DNA of 64,000 bases from Hyphomonadaceae bacterium UBA5336 (lineage in GTDB: Bacteria; Pseudomonadota; Alphaproteobacteria; Caulobacterales; Hyphomonadaceae). The translations under genes were made by a program, and so were the position numbers. The stretch is from contig DHQO01000023.1 of NCBI GenBank assembly GCA_002408125.1, positions 296,048 to 360,047 on the forward strand. The letters run 5' to 3'. The number at the start of each line of letters is the position of its first letter. Positions within the stretch are counted from its first letter, which is position 1. The notes beneath the pieces are model-generated. The model had not been told where the DNA came from. It did no database searches and worked only from the letters and a program-made list of their open reading frames with translations. Of the stretch, positions 44,825 through 52,956 are shown piece by piece.

Positions 44825-45625
44825 ATGACTTCCACTCCCCCTGGTAACAAGCCGGATCGCCAGAGACTGTTGCAGGCTGCGGCGGAGGCGTTGGTGAATG
44901 CCGAGAAAGTCCGCCAGCCAATCGCCCCGCTGTCGCTTTCAATGCCCGACCTCAACGAGTCTGAGGCCTATGAGATTGCGCGACGCCGCACAGCTGCGAT
45001 CGGCAAGACCTCCATTGGTTACAAGCTTGGTTATACCAGCGCGGCCATGCGTGCGCAGATGGGGGTCACTGAGCCAAACTATGGGGTCCTGCTGGCCGGC
45101 AGTGAAGTGCCGCAGAACGAGACCGTTTCGCTCGGTGAGCTGATCCATCCGCTGCTCGAGCCGGAGATCACGTTCCTGATGGGGCGCGACCTGGCCGGGC
45201 CTGAGATTGGCAGGGAGGAAGCCTGGCGGGCTGTTGCGGCGGTCATGGGGTCGCTGGAAATCGTCGATACCCGCTATGAAAGTTACAAGTTCAGCGCGGT
45301 CGACAATATCTCCGACAATAGTTCTGCCGCTCGCTTCGTGCTGGGTGACAGGATCGAGCGGAACGATACCGGGGATCTCGGGAATGTGCCTGTTCGGTTC
45401 GAAAAGGACGGCACGCAGATCGAGGTAGGCAAGGGAAGTGATGCCATGGGCGATCCGGTCCTCGCCCTGGCCTGGCTTGCGAACAAACTCGTCGAATGCG
45501 GATCAGGCATCCGCGCTGGCGAACTGATCATGACCGGCGGTTTGACCAAGGCTCATCCCGCCGAGGCCGGATCACAATTCACGGCCAGATTCGAAGGTAT
45601 TGGCGCGGTAACGGCGCAGTTCTGA
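44825..45625 (+). CDS. 2-hydroxypenta-2,4-dienoate hydratase (MhpD/XylJ family), copy 1
   Basis: The 266-residue enzyme resembles the family that hydrates 2-hydroxypentadienoate-type products of meta-cleavage pathways to 4-hydroxy-2-oxo acids. Metal ligands are E112 and E114 (LLEPEITFLMGRDL) and E145 (SLEIVDTRY). Further family signs are GYKLGYTS, YGVL and GELIMTGGLTKA. The ATG at 44825 has only a weak ribosome site. The C-C hydrolase gene follows 18 bases later, which is the enzyme expected to make its substrate. Confidence 0.9.
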   Translation: MTSTPPGNKPDRQRLLQAAAEALVNAEKVRQPIAPLSLSMPDLNESEAYEIARRRTAAIGKTSIGYKLGYTSAAMRAQMGVTEPNYGVLLAGSEVPQNETVSLGELIHPLLEPEITFLMGRDLAGPEIGREEAWRAVAAVMGSLEIVDTRYESYKFSAVDNISDNSSAARFVLGDRIERNDTGDLGNVPVRFEKDGTQIEVGKGSDAMGDPVLALAWLANKLVECGSGIRAGELIMTGGLTKAHPAEAGSQFTARFEGIGAVTAQF

Positions 45626-45643
45626 AGGGAGGAAGGACAGGAA

Positions 45644-46480
45644 ATGGTCCAGGAATCAGACATCAGTGAAGTCGGTCAATCGATTGAGGCCATGGGGCTT
45701 AAAACCAATTATCACGACTATGGGGAGGGCGATCCGATTGTCCTTATTCATGGCTCTGGCGCCGGGGTGAGTGCATGGGCAAACTGGCGACGCACCATAC
45801 CCCCGCTCGCCAGGCGGGCACGCGTTATCGCTTATGATGTTGCCGGCTTCGGGTTTACCGAACTTGAACCTGACGCGACCTATACCATCGATTACTGGCT
45901 GGAGCATCTGACGTCCTTTCTGAACGCCCTGGGCTTGGACAAAGTCGCCTTCGTCGGAAATTCCTTTGGCGGGACGCTCGCAACCCATTTTGCCATTCGC
46001 TATCCTGGCCGTGTTACCAGCATGGCGATGATGGGCGCCAATCTCCTGCCCCATGAAATGCTGCCAGATCTCGACCGCCTGGCATGGGGATATGAGCCGT
46101 CTCCGGAGATGATGCGGGAACTTCTGGAAGTCTTTCCCTACGACAAGACCATTATTACCGAGGAACTGGTTCAGGCGCGGTTTGAGGCAACCGACAGGCC
46201 CGATTACCAGGCCGCATTCCGGTCGATGTTTCCAGCCCCGCGGCAAAGATGGGTTGATGCGATGGCGCCGACCGCTGAACAGCTTGCGAAAGTTCAGTGT
46301 GAGACGCTGATGATTCATGGACGGGAAGACAAGCTGGTCCCTGTCGATGTCAGTATTGACGCGGCGAAGATTGTGCCTCGCGCGGAGCTGCATGTCTTTG
46401 GCCATTGCGGTCACTGGGTGCAGATGGAGCGCCCGCGCGAATTCATGGCCCTGATCGAAAGCTTCTTCTTCAAGTCCTGA
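45644..46480 (+). CDS. Meta-cleavage product hydrolase (alpha/beta hydrolase, MhpC/XylF type)
   Basis: The 278-residue hydrolase has the catalytic triad S107 (VGNSFGG), D229 (GREDKLVP) and H257 (GHCGHW). Its oxyanion segment HGSGAGVSAWANWR is typical of carbon-carbon hydrolases that split extradiol ring-cleavage products. It yields a carboxylic acid and 2-hydroxypentadienoate, which the preceding gene product would hydrate. The ring-cleaving dioxygenase is at 59511-60380. AGGGAGGAAGGACAGGAA before the start is a strong ribosome region. Confidence 0.93.
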   Translation: MVQESDISEVGQSIEAMGLKTNYHDYGEGDPIVLIHGSGAGVSAWANWRRTIPPLARRARVIAYDVAGFGFTELEPDATYTIDYWLEHLTSFLNALGLDKVAFVGNSFGGTLATHFAIRYPGRVTSMAMMGANLLPHEMLPDLDRLAWGYEPSPEMMRELLEVFPYDKTIITEELVQARFEATDRPDYQAAFRSMFPAPRQRWVDAMAPTAEQLAKVQCETLMIHGREDKLVPVDVSIDAAKIVPRAELHVFGHCGHWVQMERPREFMALIESFFFKS

Positions 46481-46591
46481 AAATGCTTTGACTGGCCCTC
46501 CGCGAGCCAGGCTTGCAAGGGCTGGCGCGGCAAGGTGCAAGGCTGCTGGGTTGCGCGCGCGGTTTGTTTTGTCCAGGTGTTTCGATGCGGC

Positions 46592-46621
46592 GGCTGATCG
46601 TGGAGAATTGTCCGATCAGCC
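46592..46621. terminator. Stem-loop between convergent genes
   Basis: GGCTGATCG (46592-46600) pairs with CGATCAGCC (46613-46621) across 12 bases. It sits between the ends of the hydrolase gene (46480) and the TonB receptor (46636). A weak T-rich stretch follows on the plus strand, so it may terminate either gene. Confidence 0.35.
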
Positions 46622-46635
46622 ACCATCTTTCGTTC

Positions 46636-48795
46636 CTAAAACTCGTACTTCACGGTCGCCGAGACGGTCCGGGGCGCCTTTGAATAGTTCACAAAATACC
46701 CAAAGCCCTGCGTGAAATTCCTGGCAATGACCTCCTCGTCGAGCAGGTTCGTGCCTCCGAGGATGATGCTTGTCCGGTTGTCGGGCAGCAGGATGTCCAC
46801 CGACGCGTTGAGTTGGACATAATCGTCCTGCCTCAGATAGTTGTCCGGCTCGAAATAATAGTCGCCATTATAGGTTGCGGTGAGATTGAAGTTCACGTCT
46901 GACCCCGCCACCGGGATATTGTAGTCGGCCGCAAGCGTACCGACAAATTCCTGCGCCAGCGGGATGCGATTGCCTGCTGCGCTTCCTGCTCCGAGGATTA
47001 CGCCCCCGTTCGGGTTCGGCTCGCTTATCACGGCATTCTCATACTCGCTGAATTCGGTATGCATGATTTCCAGGGCGCCGCTCAGCCGGAACTGGTCGCT
47101 GACGCGAGCCTGAAAATCCACATCCAGACCATAAAGCTCGGCCGCCGCCCCATTCGTAACGACCTGGGTAATCCCCACAAAGGTCGCGACCTGGAGATTG
47201 GAGTAGTCATAGTAGAAACCGCTGAGGTTCAGCTGCAGATCATCGCTGAGTAGAGATGTCTTCAGGCCAACCTCATATGCGTCCAGTTCCTCGGGAAGAT
47301 ATCCGGGGTTGGACAGTGTCGCGAGATTGAAGCCCCCGCTTTTGAAGCCCCGGTTATAGGAGGCATAGAGCAGCGTATCGTCTTCCAGCTTGTGACTGAG
47401 GGCGAGGCGCCAGGTCGGCTCTTCCGCAGAGAGTTCCGGCATATCGCTTGGAACGTCCGTCACGGCGCCCATGTCATTTATGATCCGCGTGAAGCCGGTG
47501 ATTTCGCGGGTTTCCCATGTAAACCGCAGGCCGCCGGTCAGTGTCGTATCGGGCGCGATTTCCCAATCGAATTGCGCGAAAGGTGCAAAGGATTCGGTCT
47601 CTTCCTTGCTGAAGGTGGACAGCTCCGTCGTATTGCCCGGTGGCTGGACGAAGGGTCCGCCAAAGAAGCGGGTAAACGGCTGTAGGGAGTTCTCATTATA
47701 GAAGTAATAGGCTCCTGCGACCCATTTGAAGTCTCCGGTATCGGGCGAAAGGAGCTGGACTTCCTGGCTGAAATTCTTGCTCGGCGCATCACCGCGCGAA
47801 AAGATCAGATCCGCAGCCGTACTGTCGAAATCGAATTGGATGATCGCGTCGCCCTCCCGGTAGGAGGTAATCGACAGGAGCTCCGCAAAGCCGGCATCGT
47901 GTTCCGCCGTCAGGCTGAAGCCATATCCTTCGAAAGCGTTCTTGCCTTCCCTGCTTGCATAGGTGTCGAAGACGCTCGAGGTCTCGCCAAAACCCGGATA
48001 GGCGAAGGATGTGCCCGGATAGGGCCGGAGGATTGTTCCGGTATCTTCTCGATCCAGATAGTCTGCAGCCAGCAGGAATGATGTCTCGGCAGACGGTTCC
48101 CATAGCAGTTTTGAGCGCAATGAGAGGCTATGATCGAGCTTGTAGACATCGGCTCCGGTCGACAGGCTTTCTCCCCAGCCTTCGCCCTGACTTGTGTAGG
48201 CGGCGGAGAAACTGGCGGCCAGGTTATCGGCGAGCCCGTTTGAGAAATAAGCCCGCCCTTTGACTGTGCTGTAGTCATCGATCCCGAGGCTGACCGTTCC
48301 TTCGGGCTCAAAACTCGGGCCTCTTGTCTTGATCTGGATGACGCCCGCCGTGGCGTTGCGTCCGAACAGGGTTCCCTGCGGGCCTTTCAGCACTGCGACC
48401 TGTTCAGCGTCGGCGAGGTCTCGCAGGCCTTCGCGCTGTTGTGGAAGATAAACGCCGTCAATGTAGAGGGCGACGGGGTTTTCGACATAGGTGCTCGATG
48501 TGCTGATGCCGCGAATGGACGGCGTGAAGGAACCGATCCCGTGCGAAACATTGAAGCCCGGGATGAGGACGCTGAGATCCTCAAGCTCGTCAACGCCGCT
48601 TCTCTCAAGCTGTGTGCCATCGACAACGTTCACGCTGATCGGCACATCTGTCAGCCGTTCTTCGCGGCGCTGCGCCGTGACAACGACCGGCTCGTATCGT
48701 CTCGTCGCTTCGGTCTGGTCTGCGCCCTGGGCATAGGCCGAGCAGGTCCATGCCGGGATCAGCGCAACAGCGCATAAAAGTTTGTTTTTGTTCAT
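46636..48795 (-). CDS. TonB-dependent outer-membrane receptor
   Basis: The 719-residue receptor has a signal peptide ending AYAQG, a plug beginning YEPVVVTAQRREERLTDVPIS, then GPQGTLFGRNATAGVIQI, and a barrel ending VSATVKYEF. GGGAGGAATAA precedes the ATG. It starts 44 bases after the MFS transporter gene and is probably in one operon with it. Together they would carry the substrate across both membranes. The pair lies downstream of operator copy 2. Substrate inferred to be the aromatic compound of this cluster. Confidence 0.93.
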   Translation of the reverse strand: MNKNKLLCAVALIPAWTCSAYAQGADQTEATRRYEPVVVTAQRREERLTDVPISVNVVDGTQLERSGVDELEDLSVLIPGFNVSHGIGSFTPSIRGISTSSTYVENPVALYIDGVYLPQQREGLRDLADAEQVAVLKGPQGTLFGRNATAGVIQIKTRGPSFEPEGTVSLGIDDYSTVKGRAYFSNGLADNLAASFSAAYTSQGEGWGESLSTGADVYKLDHSLSLRSKLLWEPSAETSFLLAADYLDREDTGTILRPYPGTSFAYPGFGETSSVFDTYASREGKNAFEGYGFSLTAEHDAGFAELLSITSYREGDAIIQFDFDSTAADLIFSRGDAPSKNFSQEVQLLSPDTGDFKWVAGAYYFYNENSLQPFTRFFGGPFVQPPGNTTELSTFSKEETESFAPFAQFDWEIAPDTTLTGGLRFTWETREITGFTRIINDMGAVTDVPSDMPELSAEEPTWRLALSHKLEDDTLLYASYNRGFKSGGFNLATLSNPGYLPEELDAYEVGLKTSLLSDDLQLNLSGFYYDYSNLQVATFVGITQVVTNGAAAELYGLDVDFQARVSDQFRLSGALEIMHTEFSEYENAVISEPNPNGGVILGAGSAAGNRIPLAQEFVGTLAADYNIPVAGSDVNFNLTATYNGDYYFEPDNYLRQDDYVQLNASVDILLPDNRTSIILGGTNLLDEEVIARNFTQGFGYFVNYSKAPRTVSATVKYEF

Positions 48796-48839
48796 TTATT
48801 CCTCCCATAAGCTTGTTTTGGATTTGGTGTTTCGGGTGT

Positions 48840-50105
48840 TCAGTGAGAACTGATTTTCGGCGCCTCCCGCACTTGAAGACGGTCGGGCCTCTCAAACAGA
48901 GCCAGGCCCAGTATCAGCAATGCCGCCACCGCGAACCCAGCCGGTGCGAGGGATGTGGCCAGGTCGTAATTCCCGAAGGTGTCAGCGCTTTTCGCGGCGA
49001 TGAATCCGCCGAACGCCACGGCGAAAGCGATCACCATGGCAAGGGTTCCGAAGACCATCGAGAAGCGTGCGAGGCCGAAATAGCGAAGCGTGAAGAATGC
49101 CGCGAAGTCCGCTTCAGCGCCGTAAGCCAGGCCGATCAGAATGAGGGCGATGGCAAATACCGGGAAGGCCGGACCGGCCCATTGCATGATCAGAAATGCA
49201 CCAAGAGCCGCGAGCGCCATACAGCCTGCCGCAACAAGACGGGGTACCAGCCTGTCGAGCAGGAAGCCCGCGAGTATCCGTCCGCCAAAGGTTGCCAGCG
49301 CGAAGAAGGAACCAAGCGCCGTGGCGGACGCCAGGTCGAAACCGCTGCCGGAGAGGATCGGTTGAACATGGTTGAGGTAAATCCCGATGGGCACGCAGCA
49401 AAAAGCGAGCGCCGCGGCCAGCAGCCAGTAGCGTTCATCCGACAGGGGTAGCGAGGCGCGCTCTTCGAGAGGTGTTTCGTCATCGCGACCAGGAGCTGTT
49501 TCGCCGCTGTGCTTCCGGGTGCGCAGGAACAAGAGGATTGCCGGCAATCCTACCAATAGAGCGACGCCTGCCATGCCGAGATAGGCAGACCGCCACCCGA
49601 ACTGCGCAATCAACATCGAGCTGAATGGCAGGCCAATGACGCCACCGAGTGTCGAGCCGCTGCCTGCCAGCCCTAGGGCCAGGCCGACATTCTTCTCGAA
49701 CCAGCTGGCGACACTGCGGCCAAACGGTACGGCACCGGCCAGCGCGCAGCAAATGCCGAACAGGACCGCTATCGCGCGCAGCACCGGAACCGAAAGCGGG
49801 ATGCTGGCCAGAAGAAGATAGCAGAGGGCAAAGCCCGCCAGTCCGAGGGATGCGAGCAGGCGAGGGCCGAATATGTCGACCAGCTTTCCCGATATCGGAA
49901 AACAGACGGCGAGCACGACAGAACTGATCGGCAAAAAGGTCGCTTCGCTCACTGTCCAGCCGAACTCATTTCGCATGGGTTCGATGAACAGATTGGCGCT
50001 GAACATGAAGAAGCCGAATCCGGCAGCATAACCGATGATGGCGGCCGCGAGACACATGCCGCCCCGGCGCCATTCCGACTCCCGGGCCTCATGCGCGGAG
50101 GGCAT
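48840..50105 (-). CDS. MFS transporter (monocarboxylate/OFA type)
   Basis: The 421-residue inner-membrane protein has about 12 hydrophobic segments. The segment GLALGLAGSGSTLGGVIGLP and the following QFGWRSAYLGMAGVALL are typical of the monocarboxylate/oxalate-formate subgroup of MFS carriers. GAGG six bases before the ATG at 50105 sets the start. Its expected role is uptake of an organic acid, or export of a pathway intermediate. It leads the transporter-receptor pair and lies 180 bases after operator copy 2. Confidence 0.9.
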   Translation of the reverse strand: MPSAHEARESEWRRGGMCLAAAIIGYAAGFGFFMFSANLFIEPMRNEFGWTVSEATFLPISSVVLAVCFPISGKLVDIFGPRLLASLGLAGFALCYLLLASIPLSVPVLRAIAVLFGICCALAGAVPFGRSVASWFEKNVGLALGLAGSGSTLGGVIGLPFSSMLIAQFGWRSAYLGMAGVALLVGLPAILLFLRTRKHSGETAPGRDDETPLEERASLPLSDERYWLLAAALAFCCVPIGIYLNHVQPILSGSGFDLASATALGSFFALATFGGRILAGFLLDRLVPRLVAAGCMALAALGAFLIMQWAGPAFPVFAIALILIGLAYGAEADFAAFFTLRYFGLARFSMVFGTLAMVIAFAVAFGGFIAAKSADTFGNYDLATSLAPAGFAVAALLILGLALFERPDRLQVREAPKISSH

Positions 50106-50284
50106 TTTCAGCCTCGCTGTCGATCTGCGTCCAGTGAACTGGAAAATTCGAGCGCTGGGTCTCGTGGCCTTTCGTTGCACCCCGCCGGGCGGTGCGGACG
50201 GGCATGCGTCCGCTCGCCGGACGATGCAACAGATGCATCGTTCCACGCATGACTGAATTCCTCCCAAATGCACCAATTATTGTA

Positions 50285-50300
50285 TGTAGTGATTGATACA
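50285..50300. promoter_or_regulatory. Operator copy 2 of TGTANYGWTYGWTACA
   Basis: TGTAGTGATTGATACA shares its flanks with copy 3: TTGTA before and GA after both cores. It lies upstream of the MFS/TonB-receptor unit on the minus strand. Confidence 0.55.
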
Positions 50301-50374
50301 GAATATGCGTGGGGAGACGGATGTCAAGTTGGTGCGGTAATGATTTCCAATCAGGCCGCACCTTGATTGTAAAA

Positions 50375-50387
50375 TTATATCATATAA
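50375..50387. repeat. A/T palindrome TTATATCATATAA
   Basis: The perfect 6+1+6 palindrome lies in an AT-rich patch unusual for this GC-rich window. It could be part of a promoter or an operator; no second copy was seen. Confidence 0.3.
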
Positions 50388-50586
50388 AACAATAAATTAT
50401 AAGAGGCGCCGTAAAATGGCATGCGTGAGGGCATGCGCGGGTAGTTCAGCGCCCGAAAGATGTCCATTGTATCGATCATAACAGTAGGGCTGGCCAAAGC
50501 CGTGCAGCGCGTCGCGCGGGCGCAGTCTCTTCAGAAGGGGCTCACCTTCGCTGCGACCTTGCGGTTCGCCCGCATTGTCAGAACGA

Positions 50587-50611
50587 CCACCTGTTCAAAT
50601 CGAACAGGTGG
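50587..50611. terminator. 10-bp inverted repeat after the HyuB gene
   Basis: CCACCTGTTC pairs perfectly with GAACAGGTGG across AAATC. It starts about 54 bases past the stop of the HyuB gene on the minus strand. There is no U tract, so a factor-independent terminator is doubtful; an operator is an alternative. Confidence 0.35.
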
Positions 50612-50664
50612 CATGCCTCGTTTGACTTCACCTCATCAACTGTTTGCAGGTCCGGGCACGTCCG

Positions 50665-52956
50665 TCAGGCAACGGCAAATCCATTGACTGTCGAGATTTC
50701 TCTCTCCGGCGAGATCGACGTCTGAATCGCGGTCGCACAGCCCGGGCAGACATGCTGGATGAAGCTGACCTCTTCATCGATGAACAGGCCAGGTTCTGAT
50801 CGCACGATCGGTCCTGCCAGTCGCGACTCGCCCTTCACAACGCCCAGGTGCAACACATTGTTCTCGTCACCAAGGGCATGCCCACAATGTCGGCAGTAGA
50901 TCCCGGTAACGCTGTCATGGCTGACAAGTGTCATATTGTCGTCGATCGGCCGGCCGGCTTCAAACTGGCGCTCATCCCGCAGGACGGATGCAACCTTCAT
51001 GTTCCGAAGGCGGGCCTGTCGGATTTCCGTCCGGTACTCTTCAGTGGCATCGACATTGACGGCCGAGTCATCTGTCAGGATGACGCCATAGATGTCCTTG
51101 GCCATTACAAGGCTGATCAGGCCGTCGCGATAATCCTGAGCCACAAGCCCGGGATCGCGAAGGACCGGGTCTCCATAGCCGCCGCCGCCCTGGCAATTCA
51201 TGTAGAGGACGTCGCCGGGCGAGAGGATGCTTTCGGCAAAGCATTGTGTGACCTGCGCGTCACCTGCCAGTTCGTCCAGATTGCCGGGAACTGCGCCGTG
51301 CGCCAGCATGCTGTCGACGGCGGCTCCCTGCACGATCACATCGTGTCCGAGATTGCCCGGATATCCCCCGGCAAGTCCGGGATTTTGCGAAGTTGCCTTC
51401 CCGGAAGTCGACATAACGACACTGGCGGGCAGGGAGGTGCCATGCGGAGTCATGGCCACGGCACAGCTGGCCCCGCCGCGATGTCGGCCCGCACCGCCTG
51501 AATCCTTTTCCTCGCGGCGCCATAGCACCAGCAGAGGGTAAAGCAGTTCGGTCACTTCCGCGTCGGGCACGCGGCCCATTGGGATGCAGAAGCTGCCACC
51601 CGTATTGATCCCGTCATGGGTCGGGCGCGCACCATAGCCCCCGGCCACGGTTTCCATCACGACATTGAGGAACGGCACAGGTTCTTCCGCGCGTTCATCC
51701 ATGCCGGCGACACAGGCGAAGTCAAAGGTGCCGCAACAGCTCGCCTGGACCTGTTCGCGGAACTGGAACTCTCGATCCAGCATCTGCGACAGGCACTGCG
51801 AGACCAGGTTGCCGATCATCCAGCCGGTGGCCAGCGGCGCCCGGTTGATGGCCGCCGGGAAGGTGGCATTCACCAGCGTGCCCGCCGGTGCGATGATGTC
51901 GAAACATCGCATCAGGCCGCTGGCCGACCAGGGAATGTCGCCGCACAGCATGGGCAGGAAGGCGAGCATGATGCCTCCGCGACAGCCGCCATAGGTACAG
52001 CTGATTACGCCGGCTTGAGGGTCGGTGCCGGTGAAATCGAAGGTGAGTTGGTCCTCTTGCTTCGTCATCGTGAGCACGACCTTGTGGGTCTTGCGGTCGC
52101 CGGAATGGGCCTGGTCCTGGTATCCCGTTGCTGTCCAGCTGCCATCGGGGACGGAACGTAGCTTGGTCCGCAGGCGGTCCTCGGCATCGTTCATCATCTT
52201 CTTCATGACAGCTTTGACGACATCGGGGCCGTACTGCTCGATGACGGCTTTCAGCCGCTGGCGCCCGATCGTGTTCGCGCCGACTTTCGCGCGCAGATCC
52301 AGCCCGACCACCATCGGCACACGCGAGCGGCGCACCCAGGCATCGACGACATCATTCTGGAGTTCACCGCCGCGCATCACTTTGATCGGCGGCGTAGGCA
52401 GCGACTCCGAGAAAACATCGACATTGCCGATCGGTGCCGAGCCGATCACCGTGCCGCCGAGATCCGGCTCATGGCAGACGGCGCTGGTCCAGCCGAACAG
52501 CTTGCCGTCATGGAAGATGGGTTGGAATACCACGGTATCGTTCTGGTGCAGGCCCCCGCCGACCCAGGGGTCGTTGCACAGGAACATGTCGCCTTCCTCG
52601 ATCCCGGGATTGGCCGCGCGGTTCTGCAGGGTCCAGGTCAGCGCCAGATCGATCGCACCGACCAGCATCGTATTGTAGAGCCCGACCTGAACGAGCTGGC
52701 CGGCTTCGTCATTGATCGTGAAGTCGAAATCATTGGCATCGGTCACAATCGGCGAGCCGGACATGCGCTTGAGCGTTTCACCCATTTCGTCTGTCACCGA
52801 CCAGAGACGGTGGCGCACAACCTCATAGGTGAGGGGATCGAGATTATCGATCATGTCCTGGCTGACGGTGTGGACCTGCAGCCGGGGCGGCAAGGAGCGG
52901 AGAAGCGTCTCAGGATCGACGGGTTTGGTCGCAAAGGCTTCGGAACCGGGGATCAT
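50665..52956 (-). CDS. HyuB/acetone-carboxylase-alpha-like subunit with fused zinc-ribbon tail
   Basis: The 763-residue protein has the hydantoinase B/oxoprolinase fold over its first ~600 residues (VTDANDFDFTINDEAGQLVQ, FLCNDPWVGGGLHQND, GGYGARPTHDGINTGG, QGGGGYGDP). It is longer than ordinary HyuB (about 520-590). The extra C-terminus holds a zinc-ribbon with C688, C691, C737 and C740 (CRHCG and CPGC), like the small gamma subunit of acetone/acetophenone carboxylases. These enzymes use ATP to carboxylate a ketone; an ATP-dependent hydantoinase is the alternative. Its start overlaps the HyuA stop by four bases, showing translational coupling. The gene lies inside an aromatic degradation cluster. 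Confidence 0.85.
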   Translation of the reverse strand: MIPGSEAFATKPVDPETLLRSLPPRLQVHTVSQDMIDNLDPLTYEVVRHRLWSVTDEMGETLKRMSGSPIVTDANDFDFTINDEAGQLVQVGLYNTMLVGAIDLALTWTLQNRAANPGIEEGDMFLCNDPWVGGGLHQNDTVVFQPIFHDGKLFGWTSAVCHEPDLGGTVIGSAPIGNVDVFSESLPTPPIKVMRGGELQNDVVDAWVRRSRVPMVVGLDLRAKVGANTIGRQRLKAVIEQYGPDVVKAVMKKMMNDAEDRLRTKLRSVPDGSWTATGYQDQAHSGDRKTHKVVLTMTKQEDQLTFDFTGTDPQAGVISCTYGGCRGGIMLAFLPMLCGDIPWSASGLMRCFDIIAPAGTLVNATFPAAINRAPLATGWMIGNLVSQCLSQMLDREFQFREQVQASCCGTFDFACVAGMDERAEEPVPFLNVVMETVAGGYGARPTHDGINTGGSFCIPMGRVPDAEVTELLYPLLVLWRREEKDSGGAGRHRGGASCAVAMTPHGTSLPASVVMSTSGKATSQNPGLAGGYPGNLGHDVIVQGAAVDSMLAHGAVPGNLDELAGDAQVTQCFAESILSPGDVLYMNCQGGGGYGDPVLRDPGLVAQDYRDGLISLVMAKDIYGVILTDDSAVNVDATEEYRTEIRQARLRNMKVASVLRDERQFEAGRPIDDNMTLVSHDSVTGIYCRHCGHALGDENNVLHLGVVKGESRLAGPIVRSEPGLFIDEEVSFIQHVCPGCATAIQTSISPEREISTVNGFAVA

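Larger units (their letters stand above)
50106..50664. other. Intergenic region with operator, AT-rich palindrome and hairpin
   Basis: These 559 bases hold no recognisable gene. They contain operator copy 2 (50285-50300), the A/T-only palindrome TTATAT-C-ATATAA (50375-50387) in a ~50-base AT-rich patch, and a 10-bp inverted repeat at 50587-50611. The first belongs to the MFS promoter; the others are unassigned. Confidence 0.5.
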
